From NCBI GenBank assembly GCA_949987705.1, contig CATLJY010000073.1, positions 62,001-126,000 of the forward strand: a stretch of 64,000 bases of DNA, in the 5' to 3' direction. The DNA is from Thereva unica. Its lineage: Eukaryota > Arthropoda > Insecta > Diptera > Therevidae. Below are positions 31,401 through 41,264 of the stretch, piece by piece. The notes under the pieces are model-generated. The model saw nothing but the letters and a program-made list of their open reading frames with translations, was not told the DNA's origin and made no database searches. The translations under genes and the position numbers were made by a program. Positions within the stretch are counted from its first letter, which is position 1; each line of letters starts with the position of its first letter.

Positions 31401-33823
31401 TCATTTAGTGAGATGCCACTGTGTGTTGATCTGGAAGCATCAAAAACAACTCGTAACTTGGTAGTCGTGCTCGTTTCCTTCACTACGCCGTGGTGTGGCA
31501 GATAGCTACAAGAATACATCTCTGTTCCATTCAGCGTTTGTTGATGGTCTTCTTCAGTTGAGGTTACCTTGATCATGTGCCCTAGTTGTAAATATTCATC
31601 GAAGCATTTCGTGTATTCTTTATACAATTCCGAGTCTTTCGCAAATCGTCGTTCCATCTGTAGCAGCCTGGAAATTGCAATGTTTTTAGATTTTCCCAAA
31701 TGCATTTTTTCGGTAGTCGGCTTAAGGGGTAGTTGTACTTCGTATCGTCCATCTTTCAAGCGAGTCGTGGTTCGTTCAAAGAGAGCTTCACATTCCGATT
31801 CTTCGTCTGTACATATGGTTTTTTCTGGTATCTCTTCCAATTCCCAAAAACTTTTTAATTGCTTATCGAGATCAGCGCAAACGTGGAGTACTTGGATACT
31901 GCTGGGTCCTCTGTCTTCGTTCTGGACTGGCCCGGATAAAATCCATCCCATGCTCGTTCGTTGTGCTATTGGAGTCCCCTCTCTGCCCTTGATGAGACCT
32001 TCCATCACTATTTTACTGTGGACGTCTGCTCCCAATAATAAATCTATTTTCCCGGATCGATGGTAGCCAGGATCTGCTAACTGGAGATTCCTCAGATGCG
32101 TCCATTGGTGTCTGCATGCTGTTTGCAAAGATGACACAGTTGTCACTCTTCGAAGCACTAATCCCACTACTTCGACACTGACATCATTGCTATTAAGGGG
32201 TTTGATGGTAAAACTGGTTTTGTACTTCGCACAGCCTAACTCCTCATTATCCACTCCTTTGATTGTAACGTTGACTGGTTCTCGCTTCAACTGCAAATCT
32301 TGTGTGATGGTCTCCGCTATGAAAGATGCCTGTGACCCTTGATCAACCAAGGCCCGGACGACTTGCTCCTTTCCATTCGGCGAAACGACCCTGACCAGGG
32401 CGGTGGCTAAAAGAACTTGGTCGGTGTGTAATTTATTTACCATATAAGAACCCAGTTTGGTAGTTGTGACTTCATTCGTGGTCAGCATATTTTCAAGATT
32501 GGAGTCATCTGACGAGTTGATCACTGCGGCATTCGCACTGGTGTGAGTTCTGTCCGCCACCGTACTTTGGTCTTTCATTTTGGTGACTGGATGATGCTGC
32601 TGTAGACCGGGTGAATTATTAATATGAAGTGACGAGTGATGACGTCGATTACATCGTTGGCATGTCCGTTTACTGAGGCAATTTGAAGATGAGTGTCCAG
32701 AACCGAGACAGTTGAAGCATAGTCGGTTCCTTTTGACTGCGTTCACCTTCTCTTTAGTGGGTAGTTGTAAAAATTGGGGACACTGTCTTATGCTGTGCAC
32801 TTGAGAACACAATGGGCATGTCGGTTGCGTCGCGATATGAAATGTCCGGGTGTGAGGTTTTTGTATGATGGGTTTCGACGACATCTGGTTGGCAACTGTT
32901 TTCTTCAAAGAAACTGCTTCTAAGGTCCTAAATCGAGTTTTGAGAAACTCTTGTAGTTCTGTCCATTTTGGTAAATCACTGTGCTTACTAATAGATTGCT
33001 CCCATAATTGATGAGTCGCAGAAGGAAGACGCTTCATAACCAAATGAACCACCAATGGATCCCACTGTGAAACATCGACCTTTAAATTCTGTAATGATAA
33101 TAGGCATTCGGTAGTCGTGTCCAACAATTGTCTGATACCCTGAGTTGATTCCGTTAATAAAACAGGTTGATTTAGCAATACTTCTAGTTGTGAATTGACG
33201 AGCACTCTCTTATTATCATAACGTTCCTTTAATAGTGCCCAAGCCGGTTCGTAGTTGTTGTCCGTGATTTGCAAATGTTTGATCAAGTTCTCTGGCTCTC
33301 CCTCTAAGAGAAGTTTTAAATACTGCAGTTTTTGGACCGGTGCATAAGATCTATTTTGATGGATCATAGTATTGAATAAGTCGAAGAAGGTTGTCCATTT
33401 TTTGTAGTCGCCCCGGAACTTATCGATGGCCAATTTTGGTAATTTGATCGATGTTGCAGTGTTTGCCTCGTTTGTGTTAGCTGTGGGGGTGTCGAACGCA
33501 GTCGCTGGTCGTTTTGGAGATGATAGGTTCTCGATGCACTCTTCTAGAATGACCACATTCGTCATAAAATGATCTGCCATTTGGTCATACACTTGATCTC
33601 TGAAATGCGGACATGTTTTGGAGTCGAATTTATCGTCCGAATATTGCAGTGTAAGTATGATTTTATGTTGTTTTTCGTAATCCTCCCATAATTCTTCAAA
33701 TTGTTTCAATCTTCAGGTATAAAAAGACTTCGTTCTTCGGTCCTTAGCCTCCTTTTTAACGTTTACGATGCACTTCGTCAGCAGCTCGCGTTGCACTTGT
33801 TGTTGAATGAGGGCCGCCTCCAT
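28486..33823 (-). pseudogene. gag-pol: BEL2 gag-pol polyprotein (BEL/Pao), one stop and one frameshift
   Basis: The likely start is ATG at 33,823 (MEAALIQQQVQRELLTKC). An in-frame TGA at 33,713-33,715 follows after 36 codons, then 1,624 codons remain open to 28,835, and a one-base shift near 28,880 leads to the last 128 codons (to 28,486; DUF5641-like, PPCHWALGRILEVHSGQDGL). Domains in order: DUF1759 gag (LPKLAIDKFRGDYKKWTTFF), zinc knuckles (CPLCSQVHSIRQC; CFNCLGSGHSSSNC), DUF1758 protease with VDQGSQASF, RT with LRVVFDAS and FYVDDLLSG, RNase H (ELHGFSDASMKAYAAAVYLC), integrase zinc region (HRDTMHGG...CLICFRQK) and core (GVDYCGPFE, YCDCGTNFVGA with Asn changed to Cys, and LWEAGVKSTKYHI). All catalytic acids appear present. 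The two lesions may be real or assembly errors. Confidence 0.94.
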
Positions 33824-33889
33824 GTTGATTAATTTGATGACAAAATCCGAACGCTTTTGTTTCAATTACACAAGGGTACGACTTTAGGA

Positions 33890-34490
33890 TAGACGTTGAA
33901 TGTACAATAACTTCTTGTACTGTATTCACTGAGGTAGGTACTGATCACTCGCTATAAATGTTTGATGTATAAGATAAATTTCAAATGTTGTTTCGATACG
34001 ATTTAAGGATTGGTCGTTGAATATACAATAACTTTTGTATTGTATTCACTGAGGTAGGTACTGATCACTCGCAGTAAATGTTTGATGTATAAGATAAATT
34101 TCAAATGTTGCTTCGATACGATTTAAGGATTGGTCGTTGTATATACAATAACTTTTGTATTGTATTCACTGAGGTAGGTACTGATCACTCGCAGTAAATG
34201 TTTGATGTATAAGATAAATTTCAAATGTTGTTTCGATACGATTTAAGGATTGGTCGTTGAATATACAATAACTTTTGTATTGTATTCACTGAGGTAGGTA
34301 CTGATCACTCGCAGTAAATGTTTGATGTATAAGATAAATTTCAAATGTTGTTTCGATACGATTTAAGGATTGGTCGTTGAATATACAATAACTTTTGTAT
34401 TGTATTCACTGAGGTAGGTACTGATCACTCGCAGTAAATGTTTGATAGGATAAATTTCAAATGTTGTTTCAATAATGTTAAAACATTAAC
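33890..34490. repeat. 120-bp tandem array, five copies, in BEL2 leader
   Basis: GATTGGTCGTTGAATATACA and GGTAGGTACTGATCACTCGC recur every 120 bases (for example at about 34,010, 34,130, 34,250 and 34,370). Internal copies are nearly identical. The array lies between primer site and gag. Confidence 0.95.
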
Positions 34491-34779
34491 TAAAGAGGGA
34501 ATAATTCGTTGAAGAGATTGGTCGTTTACTGAGTAGCAGCAGACATTAATAATTAAAGGTACTTTTCCATATCATTGTGACATAGCTCACTCTGTAACGT
34601 ATAGTTGACAATGTGATCAACTAAATTTATGTTGCATTTATATGTTCCCCAAAGCTTATGTAATATTTAATTTTTTTTTGTTTTCAGAAAAATAAAAAAT
34701 ATAATATCTTTATTGTATTCGTACATTTAAGTTCACTCAATTTTAAACTATTTATTAAAAAATGAAGAATAAAACCTTT

Positions 34780-35330
34780 TCTTATAGTCGTGCGTTTAAT
34801 TTCACTCAGGATTAAAAAAAATGTTTGGATAAACATAAAAAAAATAAAATTTTGTCGTTCAAATTCACTCCTTCCTTAAAATGATTAATACCAAATGAAA
34901 GATAAAAGAATTTGTCTTGAAATCTTACTTTTAATATCACTCAATCTTTAAAATGTTAAAATAAAAAATAAAAATTTGTCGTGGAATCCTGCTTTTATTA
35001 TCACTCAAACTTTAAAATGTTAAAATAAAAAATAAAAATTCGTCGTGAAATCTTGCTTTTATTATCACTCAATCTTTAAAATGTTAAAAAATAAAAAAAT
35101 AAAAATTTGTCGTGGAATCCTGCTTTTATTATCACTCAAACTTTAAAATGTTAAAATAAAAATTGTCGTGGAATCTTGCTTGTATTATCACTCAATCTTA
35201 AAATGTTCAGTAAAAAATGAAAAACGAAAATTTGTCTAAGAATCTTGTTTAAGATAAAAAATAAAAATTTGTCTATGGATCTTGATTTTAATTTCACTCA
35301 ATCTTAAAATGTTTAATAAAAGATGAAAAA
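34780..35330. repeat. About 66-bp tandem array in BEL2 leader, roughly eight degenerate copies
   Basis: The units contain TTTTATTATCACTCAATCTT, AAAATGTTAAAATAAAAAAT and TTTGTCGTGGAATC, with variable length. No coding potential. Confidence 0.88.
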
Positions 35331-35439
35331 TAAAAATGAAACCTTGTGGATGTTACTCACTTTTAATCCTTCCATCTGCCAATAGTTCAATATGTCCTCA
35401 TTTAATTGGTGTATCTTTAGTTTATTCTTTCACCAACTT

Positions 35440-35690
35440 TCACTCCGTTTTTTTCAACCCGTTTTCGGACCGTTTTCGAATTGTTTTGGAACCGTTTTTC
35501 AACCCGTTCTCGGACTATTTTTCACGCCTTTTTCAAACTGTTTTGAACCGTTTTGACGTGACAACGTCTATTAAAACGATGAACGCCGGCTGCATGCACG
35601 AAAAATGATGACTCATTGTCCCGTTATGTCCCGTTAGTCCCGTTAGTCCCGTTAGTCCCGTAAGTCCCGTAGTAATTTTAATAAAAATTT
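35440..35690. repeat. Short repeats: CCGTTTT units and GTCCCGTTA units
   Basis: From 35,455 to 35,560 there are loose repeats of ACCGTTTTCGAA/ACCGTTTTTCAACCCG. From 35,617 to 35,682 GTCCCGTTA is repeated about seven times. They lie between the 66-bp array and the helicase fragment. Confidence 0.8.
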
Positions 35691-35711
35691 GATTGTAGTA
35701 ATCTTAAAAAT

Positions 35712-36328
35712 TTGATTAAAATTGTCAACAATAATATTTGTTGTGGATTCTCGATTGTGAAAAAGCGCAACAATGTGATGTCAAAGCAGCAGTATTGCGA
35801 GTTTCTTCGAACCCCCAATCCGGAACAACGGGAGATCATCCTTGAAGTCATTCACCGATTACATGGTTGTGGAGATGGCATTTTGGAAGCGCTACAAATT
35901 TTCTTCACCGGTCCGGCGGGCTGTGGAAAAACTTACACATTAAAGTGCCTTATGGAAACGTACAACCGATACACTCAGGAGCACAACTCGATGAACAACG
36001 CCTACATTGCCTGTGCAAGCACAGGTAAAGCCGCTGTACCTCTTGGTGGCACTACAGTGCATTCAGCGTTTCGTCTCACAACTTCTCGCGTGACAAAACT
36101 CTTATCCACAGAAAATTTGCAAGCCTACAGAAACATTTTCGTTTGGCTGTTTTCGTTGACGAGATCAGCATGTTAAGTTCAGCCATTCTTCAAAAAATCA
36201 ACTACCGACTGCAGCAGATTACCGGCTTTTATGACAAACCATTCGGAGGCATTCACATGATATTATGCGGAGATTTCAGACAGCTACCACGGTCTCATGA
36301 CGTTGTCACGTTAAACTATCGTCCGTAA
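35712..36328 (+). pseudogene. PIF1/Helitron-type helicase fragment, antisense within BEL2 leader
   Basis: The plus-strand frame (154 codons to 36,176, then 36,143-36,328 after a frame change) shows SF1B helicase motifs: Walker A FFTGPAGCGKTYTLKCLMET, motif Ia ACASTGKAAVPLGGTTVHSA, Walker B VFVDEISMLSSAILQKIN, and motif III MILCGDFRQLP. The lead-in EFLRTPNPEQREIILEVIHR is typical of the helicase part of Helitron Rep/Hel proteins and their PIF1 relatives. Motifs IV-VI and any Rep domain are missing, so only about 190 residues remain. It runs opposite to BEL2 gag-pol, between tandem arrays, inside the LTR boundaries. It may be a captured fragment or the remains of a Helitron inserted in BEL2. 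Confidence 0.85.
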
Positions 36329-36364
36329 ACCCTCTTTACAGACAACAAATTTTTTAATACCGTT

Positions 36365-36545
36365 TTTCATTACGTTTTTCACACTTCGGATTTATCGCCG
36401 TTTTTCATTACGTTTTTCACACTTCGGAATTTATCGCCGTTTTTCACACTTCGGAATTTATCGCCGTTTTTCACACTTCGGAATTCATCGCCGTTTTTCA
36501 CACTTCGGAATTTATCGCCGTTTTTCACACTTCGGAATTCATTAT
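36365..36545. repeat. 27-bp tandem array beside the BEL2 primer site
   Basis: About six copies of ACTTCGGAATTTATCGCCG followed by TTTTTCAC, period 27. Because 27 is divisible by 3, the minus strand is open and reads repeats of FRSVKNGDK, but no real protein is implied. The array ends only about 15 bases from the primer site. Confidence 0.92.
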
Positions 36546-36558
36546 GTTTTCGATAAAA

Positions 36559-36575
36559 TCCGGCTCGAAGGACCA
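36559..36575 (-). other. BEL2 primer-binding site, perfect match to tRNA-Tyr 3' end
   Basis: The plus strand reads TCCGGCTCGAAGGACCA, the 3' end of animal tRNA-Tyr including CCA. The minus strand is thus an exact 17-base primer site, directly next to the LTR end with no gap. Confidence 0.9.
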
Positions 36576-37674
36576 TGTTTTGAGGTGTAGCTGGAGTTCC
36601 CTGTTTGTAGCGACCAAATCCTGCCAAATTCACAAATAATAATAATAAAAAGAAAATGTATTTAATAAAAATAAAAAATATATTCGTCGTCCTTTGTTGC
36701 GACTCGAACCGGGGACCTCTCGCATCTCAGATTTCTTTCCTACCTCTCGACCAGCAAGTCTTTGAAATTCATTCTTCATTTAGACCATAAAAACATGTTT
36801 GCTCACAATGTATAAATTTTATTTTTGTTTTAGTTCATTAATTCACAATTGATTTCACATATTTCAAGATTGTTGATTAATTATAAAACATATATAAAAA
36901 TGGAACTTCAAAAATTGTTACTAGAAATTGAAACACTGATAATAATCTTGGAATTTGAAAATCCCTTCAAAGTTGTTACTAAAAATTGAGACACTGATAA
37001 TAATCTTTGAAATTTATAAAATCCTTTTAAATATTGTTACTAGAAATTGAAACACTGATAATAATCTTGGAATTTGAAAATCCCTTCAAAGTTGTTACTA
37101 AAAATTGAGACACTGATAATAATCTTTGAAATTTATAAAATCCTTTTAAATATTGTTACTAAAAATTGAAACACTGATAATAAGATTTAAAATTAGAAAA
37201 TACCTTCAATGGAGCTCTTGATATGTTTTATTTCTTACGACCTGACCTCTCTCCTGGCTAAAATGAAAGTGCAAAATCATGACCCCTAGTCCCCTACGAA
37301 GGACCGGGTTGACCTTTTTGTCCTTGTAAAAGATTTTGGGAGAGGAAACTAGTTTCCTTTTTAGTACTCTATTTGCGTACTCTATTTGTGAGGTTTTAAA
37401 ACTTTAAATTAGGTCGGTAAAACAGGCCGGGTGTTAATGCCATTGACACATAAGTTTATTTACATTTTTTTAAAATGAAAGTGTCAAGGTTAGTTGTTTA
37501 TATTGTGAAAAAGTGACTTTAAGATATCAAGATCTCCTTGCAGGTAATTTCTTTGACATTAGATTTACTATGTAAATTGGTTACAATTTTTTTGTAATAT
37601 TATTTTAGATAAAGCTTCATAATTTTTAATTCGGTTTTGGGGGCTCGTCGGTTTTAGGGGCTCGTCCCTGAACA
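36576..37674 (-). repeat. BEL2 5' LTR, 1,099 bp
   Basis: Partner of 26,871-27,973 with a 4-base shorter (AT)n as the only difference I found. TGTT/AACA ends; outer flank GTCAT. Confidence 0.96.
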
Positions 37675-37796
37675 GTCATCGTTTTATATCTGTTCCCATT
37701 TGGGAACGCTGGTCAATGCAGCGTATTTATTAATTATTTTTTTCTTTTAGACATTTTGTCATATAACAGAAAAAGTTTTTAACTCTCGCCGAACTC

Positions 37797-39538
37797 ATGG
37801 AAGAATTAGAAATTGCTATAACAGATGATGAAGATGAGGACCCAATTGATATTGTCCAATTACCTCCAACAAATGTTGACGAAGTAATATATGAAGAGGA
37901 ACTGGACGATAACGAATTGGATGAAGACATCCAAAACGACGTTACGGGGGAACTAGAGCTTCATTTAGTGAAGCCTTTTTCTGATTCTGTAAAAGAAAAT
38001 AAAGAAAATAGAAAGAGAAAGCGAAATAAAAAGACCAAATTCACAGAGTCCCCTAATTGGACAAAAGGACATCCAAATTATTCTCGAACATATCCCACTT
38101 TTGACGACAAAAATGCAAAAGAAATTGGAATATCGCTAAAAAATAAAACGCCAGTACAGGTCTTCGAATTATTATTTGATGAAGAGCTTATGCAAAAAAT
38201 TGTCGACGAAACCAAACTTTACGCGCACCAAAAAAATTGTCATAACTTTGATATGTCAACAAATTGCTTTCGAAATGTAATAGGGATATTTATATATAGC
38301 GGCTATAATAGTCTCCCCCAAGAGAAGCTGTATAGTATTGGTCGCAGGATGAAGATCTTGATCGGCCACTCATTCGTAAATGCATGCCGAGAAATAGGTA
38401 TTATGAAATGAAAAGAAATTTGCATTTCAACAATAATGCCAACATATCAAAGGTTTCCCCAGATAGATTATTCAAGATTCGGCCATTGATTGATGCTCTG
38501 AACAAAAATTTTACAAGGTTTGGTATTTTCTCCGAAAAACTTTCTATTGACGAGCAAATGGTTCGCTACTACAGGCATCATTTTATGAAACAATTTATAC
38601 GTGGAAAGCCAATTAGATTTGGCCTAAAGCAGTGGATCATGGCTGGCGGTATAAGTGGGTACTGTTATAACATGACAGTTTATTAGGGCAAGCTTACCAA
38701 AAACCCAATGGATGATAAGCTTAGTGACTTGACTGGTCTAGGGGAAAATGTAGTCATGAACTGCGTAAAACTGCTTGACACTCCTAAGCTTCATGAAATA
38801 TATATTGATAATTTTTTCACGAGCTACAAACTTATGAAAAAATTAACAGAAATTGGTGTCCGGTGTACAGGTACGGCTCGTTATAATAGAATGGGTTTTA
38901 CTAAAAATGGCAAAAATAATTTAAAATCCGACGCAATGGTGAAACAGGAGGTCCGTGGTTTTTGTGACTATCGGTTTGACAAAACTAACGAAATTACGGC
39001 AGTTTTATGGAAGGACAACAACACTGTGAAAGTTTTGTCAAATGACGATATAATTGAACCATTGGCACCAGTAAAACATTATTGCAGGAAAGAAAAGAAA
39101 CGCATACAAGTACTTCAGCCTAAATTGATTGGGAATTATAATAAATACATGGGGGTGTCGATAAGGCATGTTCAAAAGTACAGAATAAAAATTCGAGGCA
39201 AAAAATGGTATTTCCCACTAGTGACAAATGCAATTGATGTGGCTATATACAACGCCTATGTTTTATATTGCATGTCAAACGAGAAAATGCCATTTCTCAA
39301 TTTCAAAAGAAGTATTGCAAGATGGTACCTAAATTTGCCGTCTTATTCGGATCCAAAAAATTTAGGAAGGCCATCGAATACTATTGCCCGATGCGTTATG
39401 ATTGATAAAACACAACCTGGCCATATCATTGAAAGGAAAGGAAGATGCGCACTTTGTAAAAAAAAATCGCGAAAACAATGCCGGCGCTGTCAGGTCGGAA
39501 TTCATGTTCACTGTGTTGAGGAATTTCATAAAATGTAA
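37797..39538 (+). pseudogene. piggyBac B transposase, broken in three pieces
   Basis: Piece 1 (37,797-38,411) begins MEELEIAITDDEDEDPIDI, has a nuclear-signal-like KENRKRKRNKKTK and the N-terminal domain. A frame change near 38,390 leads to piece 2 (to 38,685) with the first catalytic Asp in KLSIDEQMVRYYRHHFMKQF and RGKPIRFGLKQWIM. After a TAG stop, piece 3 (38,708-39,538) has the second Asp in EIYIDNFFTSYKLMKKL. The third-Asp region GNYNKYMGVSIRHVQKYRIK lacks the expected GVD, so that residue is lost. RGKKWYFPLVTNAIDVAIYN and a Cys-rich end CALCKKKSRKQCRRCQVGIH complete the family layout. Length matches piggyBac transposases (about 580 residues). It is inactive by these lesions. Confidence 0.92.
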
Positions 39539-39807
39539 AAAGTGATATGTTGTATAAGTATAAACCTTTATGGTTAAAACAATTAATAAAAACTTAGTTT
39601 TCACACCTATTTTTTTTGTTTTGTTTCATTATAATGCAATATAACTGACATCGACCAGCGTTCCCAATTGGGAACATTTGTTTAAGCAATTGTAATTAGA
39701 CGTTAAGAGCGTTTTTCTCAAAAATAATATTTTATCTTAACTAATAACATCACAAACTATCTTAAAATTATCAAAAATTGTAGAAAAAAAATTTGGTCCC
39801 AAATGGG

Positions 39808-40345
39808 TTAGTGTTGAATTAGCTTTAAAGTTTTTAGGTAATAGTGATAAAAGTAAAAGGGTTATTGATATTAAAAATAAAGTTTTTCATCAGGTTTTAT
39901 TAGATATTATTGATAATGAGGTAGATAGTTTAGAAGAAGATTTAACTGAAGTGATTGAAGAAAAGATTCCTAACATTGACACAGCAAGTTCTCAGAATAA
40001 TTCTAGTGTTAAAATAGAAACTTTGTTTAAATTTATTCCGGAGTTTAATGGAAAACAGGAAGAAGTTTTTAGATTTATTGAAAGTTGTAGGGACGCAAAT
40101 TTCTTACAAAATTCCGAGCAGAAACCTATATTATTTAGATTCATTAAAAGTCAGATGAAGGGAAATTCCACAATTGTTTTGACGAATTATCTTTTAAATA
40201 GTTGGGAAGAATTGGAGGAAAAATTAATATCAATTTATCAAGATAAAAAAGGCTTAAATCAGTTAATGAACGAATTGCATAATTTAAAACAGTACTCTAA
40301 TGAAACAGTGACACAATTCAGCCAGAGAGTTGAAACTAATGTTAG
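39808..40345 (+). pseudogene. gag: G1 gag, middle part
   Basis: After the piggyBac B end the frame reads SVELALKFLGNSDKSKRVID, an acidic stretch with EEDLTEVIEEKIPNIDTASS, then the gypsy capsid-like KFIPEFNGKQEEVFRFIESC, FLQNSEQKPILFRFIKSQMK and WEELEEKLISIYQDKKGLNQ up to QFSQRVETNV, where the two-gene transposon interrupts it. The wording matches gag of insect Ty3/gypsy elements. No internal stop is seen. Confidence 0.78.
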
Positions 40346-41264
40346 TGGGATGATACACGAATCAACGTGTCTCTGCAACACACTGTCAGTTTGTTGAGCG
40401 GAGGTGATACACGACTCAACACGCTACACGCAACACTCTGTGTAATAACATTGCGATTTCATATGTGTGGGTGTGCATTCCAAATTATTTCACCCAGAAT
40501 CGCTTGACAGTTACGCATACATAAACATTTTTCAAGCAACTGGAGGAAAAATAGAAATCGTTTCTACCCAGCAAACCAAACTTTCCGAAATCCTACAAGT
40601 CGGAAGATTTTCGGAAGCAAGACAACAACAAAAAGTACAGCCTTGCGTGTGCCGATTAGTTGAAACTAATTCGAAAAGAATTCGGAAAACAAGTTCGAAA
40701 CAATGTCAGAAAGAAATCGGTAAAGAAATTTTCTTAACGAACTAGGCAAGAATTCGGAACATGTACATATGCCTATTAAACGTCCATTTTGAAATCGTGT
40801 GTTTTAAAGTGAAGTAGCAGTGAATGCCCGCGGTGTGAAATTTTTTATAAATTAAATATACTCAACTCATAATTATATTTTTTAATTGGTAAGTGTTTTA
40901 GTTTATTCTTTTTTATATATTTGTTTATTAAATAGAAATTATAGCTACCAGCCACGGACAACTAATAAGAAACGGTTTCATAAAAATTGCTTTTATACAT
41001 TTTTTATGTTTTTACGTAGGAATCAAATTAAAGAACTCCCATCACCTCCTCTTAAAAATTTTTTAATTATATTATGGTGAGCGTACTGCAGGAAAGCAAT
41101 AGCTATATCATAATGAATTCATAACAGGATTGCTACATAAAAAATGAATAAATGCAATTTTTATGAAAATGTTTCCAATTAGTTTTCTGTGGCTGTATAA
41201 TAGGTAATAGAAATTATAATTTAGTAGGTATTTTGTTATTAAATATAAATATAAAACAAGTGTC

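Larger units (their letters stand above)
26871..37674 (-). mobile_element. BEL2: complete BEL/Pao LTR retrotransposon, 10.8 kb
   Basis: Two nearly identical LTRs (26,871-27,973 and 36,576-37,674) flank a minus-strand gag-pol. The 5-bp duplication GTCAT is present on both outer sides (26,866-26,870 and 37,675-37,679). Next to the 5' LTR (the right-hand one) is a tRNA-Tyr primer site, and next to the 3' LTR (left) a polypurine tract. All landmarks of one intact insertion are present. It lies in the 5' region of piggyBac B. The leader of about 2.7 kb is unusually long and full of tandem arrays plus a helicase fragment. Confidence 0.97.
26228..39807 (+). mobile_element. piggyBac B: piggyBac-like element in G1 gag, itself carrying a MITE and BEL2
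   Basis: The boundaries are proposed from CCCATTTG at the left and CAAATGGG at the right, where the gag frame rejoins (AATT on the left, TTAG on the right, not a clean TTAA). Three copies of a quasi-palindrome GTTCCCAAATGGGAAC lie at 26,244, 37,692 and 39,660, probably transposase-binding repeats. The transposase relic is at 37,797-39,538. Donor- and acceptor-like sites (GAGGTAAGT near 26,455; TTTTTTAG near 26,857 and TTTCTTTTAG near 37,747) suggest 5' non-coding exons. Excluding BEL2 and the MITE, the element is about 2.5 kb, a normal piggyBac size. Confidence 0.7.

Noticed and set aside
28992..32066. Plus-strand frames of 60-165 codons opposite BEL2 gag-pol
   Set aside because: Shadows of a 1,624-codon coding frame on the minus strand.
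33890..34490. CRISPR-like array of 120-bp repeats
   Set aside because: The units are contiguous without unique spacers, and the context is an LTR element leader.
36379..36633. Minus-strand frame with repeated FRSVKNGDK units as a repeat protein
   Set aside because: It lies in a 27-bp tandem array (divisible by 3) between LTR and primer site and has no start context or domain.
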